Of a DNA stretch of 29,249 nt, positions 8,455-17,188 are shown piece after piece; position 1 is the first letter of the stretch, and every line of letters starts with the position of its first letter. The notes under the pieces are model-generated. The model ran no database searches. It had not been told where the DNA came from and saw only the letters and a program-made list of their open reading frames with translations. This DNA is from JBBPYC01 sp038200275 (GTDB lineage Bacteria > Pseudomonadota > Gammaproteobacteria > Burkholderiales > Burkholderiaceae_C). Position numbers and translations under genes: made by a program. The DNA is taken from assembly GCA_038200275.1 (NCBI GenBank), contig JBBPYC010000053.1, positions 1 to 29,249 on the forward strand. Reading direction: 5' to 3'.

Positions 8455-8821
8455 CGTGGTTTTCTACGAAGCTTCGGGTTCGCATCGATTGTGCAGGACG
8501 TATTGCCGCACTGCCACCAACGGCGCGCGCGGCATCTGAGGCTTTTTTACGCCAGGTTCGGGTCGGCCTTTACATCGTGCCAAGGTCGTCGATCCGACAG
8601 CCACGAAGGCCCTGGAACAGTCCTGGCGAATCGCCCTATCGATTGCGGCATCAGCCGATCGCGTGCAGTGATGGCTGAATCGGTGCACCGAGCCGCCTCC
8701 GTCGCAGGCATCGGCTAGCCACTTTTGGAGTAAGAGCCTACACCTTCTCGGGCACGCAAACTGCCCGCTTTCAGCACCGCGGCTGCCAGCGCCATCCATT
8801 CCGTCCTAGAAAGAAAACCTG
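8455..8821. other. 367-base divergent intergenic region
   Basis: This gap separates the divergent crotonase and DJ-1-like genes and should contain both promoters. No recognisable coding fragment or long inverted repeat was found. A GAAAG stretch shortly before 8822 may serve as a weak ribosome site. Confidence 0.5.
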
Positions 8822-9535
8822 ATGCCCCAGACCCGTCGCATGCTTGCCATCGTTACCAACACGCGGGAATACACAAAGGTGGGCTACCGCACCGGCCTCT
8901 GGCTCAGCGAGTTGACTCACTTCATGGAGGTCGCCGAGGAAGCGGGGTTCGACGTGGACATCGCCAGCCCCGCGGGCGGCTACGTTCCTATCGATCCTGA
9001 GAGCCTCATCACCTCAGGTGCGGCCGAAGCGGTCGGGTTTGAAACCGCCGTGCAGGCGCGCTATCACGATCGCGCGTTCATGGACAAGCTCCAGAACACG
9101 ATGAAGGTCGCTGACGCGGCCCCGGCTGATTACGCTGCGATCTACCTCACCGGCGGCCACGGGGTCATGTTCGACTTCATCGACGGCGCCGTGCCTGAGA
9201 AGGTCGCAGCGTTCTTCGATGCAGGCAAGATCGTCTCGGCTGTTTGTCACGGGCCGGCCGGCCTGCTTAACGCCCGCATCGAAGGCGGTGCATATCTGCT
9301 TGCGGGCCGCAAAGCGACCAGCTTCAGCTGGAAGGAGGAGGGGCTAGCAAAACGCGCCGACGCTGTTCCGTTCAATCTGGAAGAAGAAATGGCAAAGCGC
9401 GGTGCGGATTACGACAAGGCGATGCTGCCTTTCGGGGAGCATATTCTGATCGATGAGCGGCTCATCACGGGCCAGAATCCGGGAAGCGCGAAGGGCGTTG
9501 GAGAAGCGGTCGTAAAGGCACTTCAAGCCGCATAG
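8822..9535 (+). CDS. DJ-1/PfpI (ThiJ/Hsp31-like) type 1 glutamine amidotransferase-fold protein
   Basis: The 237-residue protein carries the DJ-1/PfpI fold motifs. The conserved glutamate is in TGLWLSELTHF (about E30), the glycine-rich AIYLTGGHGVMFDF follows, and the nucleophile elbow is SAVCHGPAGLL with C142 followed by H143. The layout and length match Hsp31/YhbO-type intracellular proteins that act on glyoxal-type electrophiles or as chaperones. The tail LITGQNPGSAKGVGEAVVKAL is typical. A protective role against carbonyl stress is therefore likely but not proven. The start could also be the internal ATG at residue 7. It is a single-gene unit, closed by a strong stem-loop at 9546-9584. Confidence 0.9.
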   Translation: MPQTRRMLAIVTNTREYTKVGYRTGLWLSELTHFMEVAEEAGFDVDIASPAGGYVPIDPESLITSGAAEAVGFETAVQARYHDRAFMDKLQNTMKVADAAPADYAAIYLTGGHGVMFDFIDGAVPEKVAAFFDAGKIVSAVCHGPAGLLNARIEGGAYLLAGRKATSFSWKEEGLAKRADAVPFNLEEEMAKRGADYDKAMLPFGEHILIDERLITGQNPGSAKGVGEAVVKALQAA

Positions 9536-9545
9536 CGCCCCGATG

Positions 9546-9595
9546 GCGTAACCCGTCAGTGCCGTGCTGACGAAGGGTTGACGCCTTTGTTCTTT
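9546..9595 (+). terminator. Rho-independent terminator after the DJ-1-like gene
   Basis: A long interrupted hairpin: outer arms GCGT (9546-9549) / ACGC (9581-9584), middle AACCC (9550-9554) / GGGTT (9575-9579) and inner GTCAG (9555-9559) / CTGAC (9567-9571) with a 7-base loop. A T-rich stretch follows. It starts 11 bases after the stop codon. Confidence 0.75.
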
Positions 9596-9883
9596 CCGGT
9601 CTTCTGTTGTGGCCGGCCTTGCACAGACCGTATGCTGATTCTTGTGCCTGAGCGGTGAACCGTTTGCCAGCAACGGTCAGGGTCGGAGAAGAAGGCCAGT
9701 GCAGCGACCGTTTTGGTGACGCTCGACTCCATTGACAGTGCCAAGCCCACTGACGGGATCGAATTCCGTCCAACCGTGCTGCGCATGGCCCCCATGTTGG
9801 TTTTCGTGGATTGCCGCGTGGGCTGCGGTAAGCGGCCAATCGCAAGGGCCAGCGCCAATTTCCGGACGGTATGAATCGCTCGA
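9596..9883. other. Intergenic stretch between the DJ-1 terminator and the dctM remnant
   Basis: Together with the terminator this makes a gap of about 350 bases. Several short frames overlap on both strands, but none shows a recognisable domain or ribosome site. It may be residual sequence from decayed genes. Confidence 0.4.
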
Positions 9884-10327
9884 CTACCGGTAGAACAGCT
9901 CGACCAACGCCACCGGCACCGCTGGCACATAAGTCACGAGCAGCAAGGCAGCGACCAGCACGCCGATGAACGGCAGGTTCACGCGCGTGACCTTCCACAT
10001 GTCGGCCTTTGCAATCGAGCACGACGCCATCAGCACGCTGGCCACCGGCGGTGTCTGCTGGCCGATGCCGAGGTTCAGCGTGACGACGAGGCCGAAATGC
10101 ACTGGATCGATGCCGACCGCATTCACCAGCGGCATCACGATCGGCACCACCAGAATGATCGCAGCGGCTGAATGCAGGAACAAGCCGATCAGCAAAAAGA
10201 ACACGTTCAAGATGACGAGCACCGCATAGCGATTCGTCGTGATGCCTGAGAGCCACTGCGCCAGCTGCTGCGGCATTTGCTGCTCGGTCAGGTGGACGCC
10301 CGGCAGCGCGGAAGTCATCAACAGCAT
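9884..10327 (-). pseudogene. TRAP transporter large permease (DctM family), C-terminal remnant
   Basis: About 147 residues match the last third of a DctM-type permease: LTEQQMPQQLAQWLSGITTN, then NVFFLLIGLFLHSAAAIILVVPIVMPL, then the conserved VDPVHFG-like GIDPVHFGLVVTLNLGIGQQTPPVASVL and the terminal helices ending VELFYR. Full DctM proteins are about 425 residues, so roughly the first 280 are missing. Immediately upstream on the same strand, in other frames, is the start of a dctP-like gene, so a deletion has joined the two and removed the rest of dctP, the small permease gene and the 5' part of dctM. A membrane protein lacking most of its helices cannot form the transporter. Confidence 0.85.
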
Positions 10328-10433
10328 ACATGGCCAAGCTTGAGTTCGGTTTGCGCGGCTGCGGGCAGCGCGGCGCCCAACGTGAGCAGGGCAGTGAGCA
10401 GGAGGGTGGGTTGAAGCGGCGACGAGCAGTCAT
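10318..10433 (-). pseudogene. TRAP transporter substrate-binding protein (DctP family), N-terminal remnant
   Basis: The ATG at 10433 with GGGAGA upstream begins MTARRRF. After a shift of frame the sequence reads as a signal peptide, TLLLTALLTLGAALPAAAQ, followed by TELKLGHV. An export signal ending AAAQ followed by a beta strand with LKLGHV is characteristic of DctP-type solute receptors. The homology stops there, at about 10327, and DctM sequence begins in a third frame. At least one frameshift and one large deletion are needed to explain it. The signal is short, so the DctP assignment leans on the adjacent DctM piece and the known dctPQM gene order. Confidence 0.7.
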
Positions 10434-10730
10434 GAGTCGGGTCTCCCGATAAAAAATTCTTGTTACCAGCACTGCTTGATACAGCAGACCGATGCCTCTC
10501 AGGCTGACCGGCGCGGTCGGTTTTTGAATGCGGAGAATTGCGCAGGCGTGGCTGGCCTCCACCTGCAAGAAAATCGATGAGCGGCGTAGTGACTGGACTT
10601 GCCGGTGACCACGAGTCGGTTGAGCAATCGGCGCGCGCCAAGTAGCATGAACGGCCTCGACGGCTCCAGATGAAGAGCCTCAAGCGGGCCCGGCCCTCAA
10701 TGCCGGGCGTGAGCAATCAACTGGAGAGCA

Positions 10731-11273
10731 ATGATCATGTGGATCAACACACTGCACGCCGTCGTGCTCGCTGCGGCCAGCCTCGTGTTTGGCGTCGCCT
10801 ACGCCGGCCCCGACGACCCGTCAAAATTTGACCCGACGCCGCACGCCGCACAAAAGGCGATGTACGACTTCAACTTCGCAAAGCCGAACGATGTGGTGCC
10901 GGCATTCGGCTACGTGTTGAACCACCTCGAGGCCATTCAGGCGTATGGCGACGCGAAGCACTCGCACCTGGTGATCGTCGCGCATGGCAACGAACTGCAC
11001 GCGCTGTCGCGGCTGGACCGTGCGGCGTATCCAGACATGTACGGGCGGCTGAAAGCATTGAAGGATGCGGGCGTGACCATTCACATCTGCGCGAATGCGG
11101 CGCGGGGCCGCGGCTACAAGCCGAAGGATTTCTATGAAGTGACGACTGTGGTGCCGGCAGCGGTGATCGACATTGCGAAGTGGCAGAACCAGGGCTACAG
11201 CTACAGGTTTGCGGGCTGGTATCCGCGGCTCACGCGCGAAGAAGTGGTCAGGCAGCATCCGGAACTGCAGTGA
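10731..11273 (+). CDS. Exported DsrE/DsrF-like family protein
   Basis: The 180-residue protein has a signal peptide (hydrophobic residues 8-24 ending GVAYAG), so the mature protein is probably periplasmic. The rest resembles the DsrE fold: YDFNFAKPNDVVPAFGYVLNHLEAIQ, then HLVIVAHGNELHAL, then LKALKDAGVTIHICANAARGRGYKPKDFY. The single cysteine of VTIHIC (C120) sits where sulfur-relay DsrE members carry their active cysteine, but exported members have no established reaction. GGAGAG precedes the ATG at 10731; the ATG at 10737 is an alternative. The stop overlaps the GTG start of the ligase by four bases, showing translational coupling with a carboxylic-acid activation operon. Confidence 0.82.
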   Translation: MIMWINTLHAVVLAAASLVFGVAYAGPDDPSKFDPTPHAAQKAMYDFNFAKPNDVVPAFGYVLNHLEAIQAYGDAKHSHLVIVAHGNELHALSRLDRAAYPDMYGRLKALKDAGVTIHICANAARGRGYKPKDFYEVTTVVPAAVIDIAKWQNQGYSYRFAGWYPRLTREEVVRQHPELQ

Positions 11274-12784
11274 GCACCGGCGGCGCGCTGGGCATTGCAT
11301 TGCAGGGTGCCTGCAAGGCTCGGCCGGGTGCGACTGCCGTGCAGGATGCGACCGGGGCCGTCACTTACGCAAAGTTGATCGATTTCGCGCAGCATGTGTC
11401 GCAGTGCTTGCACAAAGCGGGGTTGCAGCCCGATGAGCCAGTGCATGTGCTGGTGGCCAATCGCACCACAGACCTTGCAGCACTGATTGGCATCTGGCTG
11501 GCTGGCGGCGTCGCGGTCCCGGTGCATCGGTTCACGCCGACCGCGGTGGCGCAAGCGTTCCATCGTCAGACAAAGGCGCGGTTCCAGATCGAAGGTCGTT
11601 GGGACGACCTGGGTGCAGACGGGGCTTCGATGCTGACACGCCTTGCTGCGAATGCACCGCCGCTGCGCCTGCTGCTGCAAGACGCCGCGTTGGTCGTGTT
11701 CACATCCGGCTCGACCGGCGAACCCAAAGGCGTTGTGATTGACCATCGGGCGTTCTCAAGCAAGCTTGAGCAGATCGACCGCCTGCTGCAGTTCGGTCCG
11801 AGCGAGTCGACGCTGCTGGTGCTCAACATCACATTCAGCTTTGGCCTGTGGGTCGGTCTATTGACGTTGTTGCGGGGCGGGCGCCTGGTCATGCAGCCGA
11901 AGTTCGATGTGTCGATGTTTGTCGATGCGCTGCAGAGCGAGCGCATCACGCGGGTCGGCATGGTGCCGACGATGATGCGGTTGCTGTTTGCCAGCACGCG
12001 GCAGCACGATTCAATCGCGCAGGTTGCACAAAATGGCAGCCTGCGACAGATCCTGGTCGGCGGTGAATCGCTCGGTGCGACGCTGGCTGCAACGATCCGC
12101 AAGACGTTCGCGAAAACCGACCTGATCGACATATACGGCCTGACCGAGACCGCGACCTGCGACTTCTTCGCGTTCCCGGCTGACTATGCGGCCGCACCCG
12201 GCAGCATCGGCCGCCCGGCATCGAACGTGCGTTTCCGGATCGTCGATGCCGCAGGACAAACAACACCGCCGGGTGGAGTCGGGGAACTGCAATTGCAGAG
12301 CCCACACCTGATGGCCGGCTATCTTGATCGGCCCGAACTGACCGCTGCCGCCTACCAAGACGGCTGGTTCAAGACCGGTGACTTGGCCCGCGTGTTGGAT
12401 GCTGGATATGTCGAGCTGATGGGCCGCCAGAAAGAGTTGATCGGCCGTGGCGGCAACAAAGTGACGCCAGTCGAGATCGAGCAAGCGGCCACCACGCACG
12501 GCGACGTGGCCGCAGCGATGGCGGTCGGCATCGACGACGCATTGCTCGGCCAGCGCATTGCGCTGTTGTTGGTGCCGCGCGCTGGTGTTGCGTTCGACAT
12601 CGGGGCCGTGCAAGCGCACCTGCGCGATCGGCTTGAACGCTTCAAGCAGCCCGATGTCTGGTTCGTACAAAGTGATCTGCCGCTGGGCCGCACGGGCAAG
12701 GCGGACCGCACCCAATTCAAGGCGTTGATCGACGCGGGCGCGATCGATCCAATCATGTCACCACTTGCCGCAAATCCACCATGA
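11270..12784 (+). CDS. Class I adenylate-forming enzyme, acyl-CoA synthetase/ligase
   Basis: A 504-residue ATP-dependent ligase. The P-loop VVFTSGSTGEPKGVVIDHR is at about residues 142-160, A5 is DIYGLTETATCDF, the A7/A8 region is FKTGDLARVLDAGYVELMGRQKELIGRGGNKVTPVEIE, and the lid lysine is in LPLGRTGKADRTQF. The serine-rich TSGSTG form and compact N-domain resemble benzoate/fatty-acid type ligases, but the substrate is not assignable. The frame is open from 11180, but the GTG at 11270 overlaps the DsrE stop as GTGA and gives a sensible N-terminus (residue 1 onward: VSTGGALGIALQ). Its own stop overlaps the crotonase ATG as ATGA. The three genes are thus a compact operon in which the ligase would make the CoA ester for the crotonase. 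Confidence 0.9.
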   Translation: MSTGGALGIALQGACKARPGATAVQDATGAVTYAKLIDFAQHVSQCLHKAGLQPDEPVHVLVANRTTDLAALIGIWLAGGVAVPVHRFTPTAVAQAFHRQTKARFQIEGRWDDLGADGASMLTRLAANAPPLRLLLQDAALVVFTSGSTGEPKGVVIDHRAFSSKLEQIDRLLQFGPSESTLLVLNITFSFGLWVGLLTLLRGGRLVMQPKFDVSMFVDALQSERITRVGMVPTMMRLLFASTRQHDSIAQVAQNGSLRQILVGGESLGATLAATIRKTFAKTDLIDIYGLTETATCDFFAFPADYAAAPGSIGRPASNVRFRIVDAAGQTTPPGGVGELQLQSPHLMAGYLDRPELTAAAYQDGWFKTGDLARVLDAGYVELMGRQKELIGRGGNKVTPVEIEQAATTHGDVAAAMAVGIDDALLGQRIALLLVPRAGVAFDIGAVQAHLRDRLERFKQPDVWFVQSDLPLGRTGKADRTQFKALIDAGAIDPIMSPLAANPP

Positions 12785-13635
12785 CATCCGACTTCCAGAC
12801 CATCACTTTCGAAATTGTTGAAACCCACATCGCGCACTTGGTGCTGAACCGGCCCGAGCGGCTGAACGCGTTGAACAAGGCGGCTTTGCAGGAAATCAAC
12901 CATGCGATGGATCGGGCAGAGGCCGATGCGCAAATCCGTGTCATCGTCGTCAGTGGCGCGGGCCGCGCGTTCTCATCGGGCTTCGACCTGACGGCGCAGA
13001 TGGAGCAGAACCCGCGAGGCGCAGCCGTCTGGCGCGAGATTCTCGATCTGGATTTCGAAACCACGATGCGCTTCTGGAACAGTCCGAAGCCGACGATCGC
13101 CGCGGTGCACGGCGCTTGTCTGGCCGGCGCGTTTGAACTCGCGATGGCGTGCGACATCACGATCGCCGACGACACGGCTGTGTTCGGCGAGCCGGAGCTC
13201 AAATTCGGCGCCGGCATCGTCACCTTGCTGCTGCCTTGGATGACGAGTCCGAAGCACGCCAAGCGCATCATCCTGTCGGCCGATGACCGCATCCCGGCGC
13301 AGGATGCGCTGGCGATGGGGCTGGTCGGCCGCGTGGTCGCAATCGGCACGCACATTGATGCCGCGTTGCGCACCGCGCGCACCATCGCGCGCATGGACCC
13401 GAATCTCGTGATGGAAACGAAGAAGGCGCTGAACTTCACCTACGACATCCAGGGCATGCGCACCGCGCTGCAAGCCGCACTCGACATTGACCACGGCATC
13501 GAATCCCACGGTTCCCCGGACAAGCGCGCGTTCATGGAGGTGGCACGCGAGCAAGGCATGCGCGCCGCGATCGCCTGGCGCGATGCACGCTTTGCCGACG
13601 GCGATGGGGAGAAGCAGGCCGACGACGGCCGTTAG
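12781..13635 (+). CDS. Enoyl-CoA hydratase/isomerase (crotonase) family protein
   Basis: A 284-residue crotonase starting with an ATG that overlaps the ligase stop (ATGA). Motifs: HLVLNRPERLNALNKAAL, oxyanion segment GRAFSSGFDLTAQM (61-74), GACLAGAFELAMACDITIADD (111-131) and VFGEPELKFGAG (134-145). Both catalytic glutamate positions appear occupied (E119 and E139), so a genuine hydratase activity is plausible. The second oxyanion loop is unusual (LAGAFEL in place of the common LGGGxEL). The tail carries an extended charged end (DGDGEKQADDGR). It is the last gene of the DsrE-ligase-crotonase operon and its stop overlaps the convergent CAP-domain gene by three to four bases. Confidence 0.9.
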   Translation: MTSDFQTITFEIVETHIAHLVLNRPERLNALNKAALQEINHAMDRAEADAQIRVIVVSGAGRAFSSGFDLTAQMEQNPRGAAVWREILDLDFETTMRFWNSPKPTIAAVHGACLAGAFELAMACDITIADDTAVFGEPELKFGAGIVTLLLPWMTSPKHAKRIILSADDRIPAQDALAMGLVGRVVAIGTHIDAALRTARTIARMDPNLVMETKKALNFTYDIQGMRTALQAALDIDHGIESHGSPDKRAFMEVAREQGMRAAIAWRDARFADGDGEKQADDGR

Positions 13636-14627
13636 TAAGGCTTCTGCCCCGTGTAGTTGCCCGGCGGCGAATACTGGCAGACCCAGACCTGCGACTGGTC
13701 CTCGCAGACCGCGCGGCCGCAGCCGACCGCCTGCGTGTCCTGCCAGACGACCTGTGTGTAGTGGCCGCAGACGCCGCTGCAGCGGTTGCTTGCGCGGTCA
13801 TAGAAGCGCTTTTCCTGACCCCAGTCGTCCACAACCCGCGCAGGCTCGATGGCTTGCTGCCGCGTTTTGCCGTTCGACATGCGCATCGGTGAGTAGTACG
13901 CGAGGTTCTCGCCGATGTCGGCGCGCTGGCTGTGTGCGGATGCATCGACGCGGCAGCTGCGGTCCTCTCGGATGTGTTCGGCCCAGTCTTGCGCGGAAGT
14001 GGCAAGTGAATCCGACCAGGCGAGCGGACTCACACCCACTTCGCGGCGCCATGCTGCATGGGCGTCGAGTGCACCGTTGCGTTCGGCAGCATTTAACGGG
14101 CCGAATGTAAGCTGCGCGCCTTGCGCGGCATTTGCCGAAGTACCGGACGTCGCTGCGGCCATGTCTTTGCCGCTTGCGCCACCACCAGGCTGTTGCTGTT
14201 TCGTCGACGCCAGATCGTTCGAGATCGTCAGTGATTGGCTGCGCGCCGCGTCGACCGAAAGCAGTTTCGGGTTTTGCTTCCCGCCGCCCGGTGTGCGCAG
14301 CGGCATGTAGCCCTGCCCAAACCGGCTGCCCGCCTGCCAGCTGAATGCCACCATGTCAATGCCGCGCTCTTGGTAGAGGCGATCGACCGTTGCGTAGTAG
14401 TGGTTGCCGTCGCTGGCCTGGATCACAACGGCGTCGCCCATGGATAGCGCGGGCACCTTGGTGGCGGCTTGCGCGCTGGCGATCCAGCTGAGCGTTCGGG
14501 CATCGTCATGTGCTGGAGCGTCATCGAATGCAGCAGCAGTCAGCATGGACGCCAGGGCGGCCGCTACAACGAACTGCCTGGCGGACGGGTAGGTCGGATA
14601 CCAGCCTGAAAAACGATTCGTCGTCAT
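13632..14627 (-). CDS. Exported CAP-domain (SCP/PR1-like) protein
   Basis: A 331-residue protein with an N-terminal signal (FVVAAALASMLTAAAF, with a second possible cleavage near ASAQAAT). A middle region (about 60-160) contains a small beta-rich segment followed by a low-complexity linker rich in Gln, Gly, Ala and Ser. The C-terminal half is a CAP domain: ALDAHAAWRREVGVSPLAWSDSLATSAQDWAEH, GENLAYYSP, then the signature HYTQVVWQDTQAVGCGRAVC and the closing VWVCQYSPPGNYTGQKPY. Paired cysteines near the end fit extracytoplasmic disulfides. The family binds lipids or has other extracellular roles; the function in bacteria is unclear. AAGGGA precedes the ATG. It lies downstream of katG but is separated from it by a terminator. 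Confidence 0.9.
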   Translation of the reverse strand: MTTNRFSGWYPTYPSARQFVVAAALASMLTAAAFDDAPAHDDARTLSWIASAQAATKVPALSMGDAVVIQASDGNHYYATVDRLYQERGIDMVAFSWQAGSRFGQGYMPLRTPGGGKQNPKLLSVDAARSQSLTISNDLASTKQQQPGGGASGKDMAAATSGTSANAAQGAQLTFGPLNAAERNGALDAHAAWRREVGVSPLAWSDSLATSAQDWAEHIREDRSCRVDASAHSQRADIGENLAYYSPMRMSNGKTRQQAIEPARVVDDWGQEKRFYDRASNRCSGVCGHYTQVVWQDTQAVGCGRAVCEDQSQVWVCQYSPPGNYTGQKPY

Positions 14628-14673
14628 GTGCGATTCCCTTGCATATGCATCTTGCCTTCGGATGCGCGGCGCA

Positions 14674-14709
14674 ATAAAAAAGCCAGGCCGGACAATTATC
14701 TGGCCTGGC
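14674..14709 (-). terminator. Rho-independent terminator of katG
   Basis: On the minus strand, 8-bp perfect arms (GCCAGGCC at 14702-14709 and GGCCTGGC at 14682-14689) enclose a 12-base loop and are followed by six T residues (14676-14681). This is a textbook intrinsic terminator, placed 25 bases after the katG stop. Confidence 0.93.
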
Positions 14710-14733
14710 CGCGTCGATCGGCTTAAGCGAACG

Positions 14734-16962
14734 TCAGGCCAGATCGTACCGATCGAGGTTCATCACTTTGCCCCAGGCGGCGACGAAGTCGCGCACGAAC
14801 TTTGGCTGCGCGTCACTGCTCGCATACACCTCCGCCAAGGCACGAAGCTGCGAGTTCGAGCCGAACACAAGATCGACTCGCGAGCCGCGCCACTTCGCTG
14901 CACCGCCGTTGCGGCTGCGCCCCTCGAACGTTTCCAGATCGTCGACCGCTGGCGCCCATTGCACGCCCATGTCCAGCAGGTTCACGAAGAAGTCGTTGGT
15001 CAGCCGATCCGGCTGCTGCGTGAACACACCGGTTTGCTTCGACTGCCCCACATTCGCACCCAATGCGCGCATGCCCCCGATCAGCACTGTCATCTCGGGC
15101 GCCGTCAGGGTCATCAATTGGGCCCGGGTCAGCAGCAGCTCTTCCGCCTTTTGGCCGCCATGGTCTTGCGCCAGATAGTTACGGAACCCGTCGGCCTTCG
15201 GCTCCAGCACAGAGAACGACTCGACGTCGGTGTGTTCCTGCGACGCATCGGTGCGGCCGGGAGAGAAAGGCACCTGTATGTCATGCCCGGCGTTCTTCGC
15301 GGCTTGTTCAACGGCTGCACAACCTCCCAACACGATCAGATCGGCCAGCGACACCTTCTTGCCGCCGCCTGACTGCGTGCTGTTGAAGTCCTGTTGAACT
15401 TTTTCAATGGCCTGCAGCGCGTTGCCCAGTTCGCCCGGCTCGTTGACCGCCCAATCTCTTTGCGGTACCAGCCGGATGCGCGCGCCGTTCGCGCCACCGC
15501 GCTTGTCGGTGCCGCGGAACGTGGAAGCCGAAGCCCATGCCGTCTTGACCAGCTGTGAGATCGACAGGCCAGAGTCGAGCAGCTTGGCCTTCAAGTCGGC
15601 GATGTCCTGCTCGCCAATCAGCGCATGGTCAACCGTCGGCACCGGGTCCTGCCAGATCTCCGGAGCCTTCGGCACCAGCGGCCCGAGGTAGCGCGAAAGC
15701 GGCCCCATGTCGCGGTGCGTCAGCTTATACCAGGCCTTCGCGAACGCATCGGCAAACTCGGCAGGGTTTTCATGAAAACGCTTCGAGATCGGCGCATAGA
15801 TCGGGTCCAGCTTCATCGCGATGTCGGTCGTGGCCATCATCGGCGCATGTTTCTTCGACGGGTCATGCGCGTCCGGCACGGTGTCAGCAGCAGCGCCGTT
15901 CTTCGGCCGCCATTGTTGCGCGCCGGCCGGGCTCTTGGTCAGCTCCCAATCGTGGCTGAACAGGATGTCGAAGTAGCTGTTGTCCCATGTGATCGGCGTG
16001 TTCGTCCAGGCCCCTTCAAGGCCGCTGGAGATCGTGTCGCCGCCCTTACCGCTGCCGAACTTGTTGCGCCAGCCCAGGCCTTGTTCTTCTAGGCCGGCGG
16101 CTTCCGGTTCCGGGCCGACATGGTCACCAGGATCGGCTGCACCGTGGCACTTGCCGAACGTGTGACCACCGGCAATCAGCGCGACGGTTTCTTCGTCATT
16201 CATCGCCATACGTGCGAACGTCTCACGGATGTCCTTGGCCGACGCGAGCGGATCGGGATTGCCGTTCGGGCCTTCCGGGTTCACGTAGATCAGGCCCATT
16301 TGCACGGCACCCAGCGGGGTCTGCAAGTCACGGTCGCCGCTGTAGCGCTTGTCGCCGAGCCAGGTGTCTTCTGGGCCCCAGTAGACGTTATCGGGCTCCC
16401 AGGCGTCGATGCGGCCGCCCGCAAAACCACAAGTCTTGAAACCCATGGTTTCCAGCGCGCGGTTGCCAGTCAGCACCAGCAGATCGGCCCAGGACAGCTT
16501 GCGGCCGTATTTCTGCTTGATCGGCCACAACAGCCGACGTGCCTTGTCCAGACTGACGTTGTCGGGCCAGCTGTTGAGCGGTGCAAAACGCTGCATGCCG
16601 GATGATGCGCCGCCGCGGCCATCGCCAACCCGATAGGTGCCCGCACTGTGCCACGCCATGCGGATGAAGAACGGCCCGTAGTGGCCGTAGTCCGCTGGCC
16701 ACCAGTCCTGCGAATCGGTCATCAGCGCGTCCAGATCCTTTTGCACCGCGTCCAGATCAAGCGTTTTGAATTCTTCCGCGTAGTTGAAGTCTGCACCCAT
16801 CGGGTCGGCCTGCGGCGGGTTTTGCTGAAGCACCTTGAGGTTCAGCTGATTTGGCCACCAGTGCTGATTCGACATGGCCGCTGTCGCCATCGGCGCATGG
16901 CGTCCAGCCATGACCGGGCATTGGCGTACCGTGTCGTTGACGTCTTCGAATGAATCTGACAT
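14734..16962 (-). CDS. katG: Catalase-peroxidase KatG
   Basis: A full-length 742-residue bifunctional haem enzyme that destroys hydrogen peroxide (catalase) and uses it to oxidise donors (peroxidase). The distal site is FFIRMAWHSAGTYR with R101, W104 and H105. The proximal haem ligand is in AGGHTFGKCHGAADPGDHVGPEPE (H267). The W104-Y226-M252 set for the Trp-Tyr-Met crosslink needed for catalase activity is present (Y226 in GLIYVNPEGPNG, M252 in FARMAM), as is the mobile arginine in LTHRDMGP (about R417). The C-terminal duplicated domain is complete and ends MNLDRYDLA. AGGAG lies eight bases before the ATG. The unit is monocistronic, bounded by the terminator at 14674-14709. Peroxide-responsive control is likely but no certain regulator site is visible. 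Confidence 0.98.
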   Translation of the reverse strand: MSDSFEDVNDTVRQCPVMAGRHAPMATAAMSNQHWWPNQLNLKVLQQNPPQADPMGADFNYAEEFKTLDLDAVQKDLDALMTDSQDWWPADYGHYGPFFIRMAWHSAGTYRVGDGRGGASSGMQRFAPLNSWPDNVSLDKARRLLWPIKQKYGRKLSWADLLVLTGNRALETMGFKTCGFAGGRIDAWEPDNVYWGPEDTWLGDKRYSGDRDLQTPLGAVQMGLIYVNPEGPNGNPDPLASAKDIRETFARMAMNDEETVALIAGGHTFGKCHGAADPGDHVGPEPEAAGLEEQGLGWRNKFGSGKGGDTISSGLEGAWTNTPITWDNSYFDILFSHDWELTKSPAGAQQWRPKNGAAADTVPDAHDPSKKHAPMMATTDIAMKLDPIYAPISKRFHENPAEFADAFAKAWYKLTHRDMGPLSRYLGPLVPKAPEIWQDPVPTVDHALIGEQDIADLKAKLLDSGLSISQLVKTAWASASTFRGTDKRGGANGARIRLVPQRDWAVNEPGELGNALQAIEKVQQDFNSTQSGGGKKVSLADLIVLGGCAAVEQAAKNAGHDIQVPFSPGRTDASQEHTDVESFSVLEPKADGFRNYLAQDHGGQKAEELLLTRAQLMTLTAPEMTVLIGGMRALGANVGQSKQTGVFTQQPDRLTNDFFVNLLDMGVQWAPAVDDLETFEGRSRNGGAAKWRGSRVDLVFGSNSQLRALAEVYASSDAQPKFVRDFVAAWGKVMNLDRYDLA

Positions 16963-16990
16963 TTGTTGCTCCTGTATCGGGTCGTTGTTT

Positions 16991-17014
16991 GCTGACGCGC
17001 GTGGCCACGTCAGC
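16991..17014 (-). promoter_or_regulatory. Inverted repeat in the katG leader
   Basis: Perfect 7-bp arms GCTGACG (16991-16997) and CGTCAGC (17008-17014) separated by ten bases lie about 30 bases upstream of the katG start. It may be an operator or an mRNA hairpin near the ribosome site; no known consensus was matched. Confidence 0.35.
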
Positions 17015-17188
17015 TTGTGTCGGCTGCCGCACCGCAGATCGACAAGGCCGATGCACTATTGCGGGCGGCACTCTTATTTGAGCGCAGATTTCTGCCAACG
17101 ATCCATTGTTTGTACTGATGCGCGCCATTGGGTGCGGCTATGCGCTGCCGCGCGCTTGCCCGATGCAAGCGCACAAATGCCCCGACGC

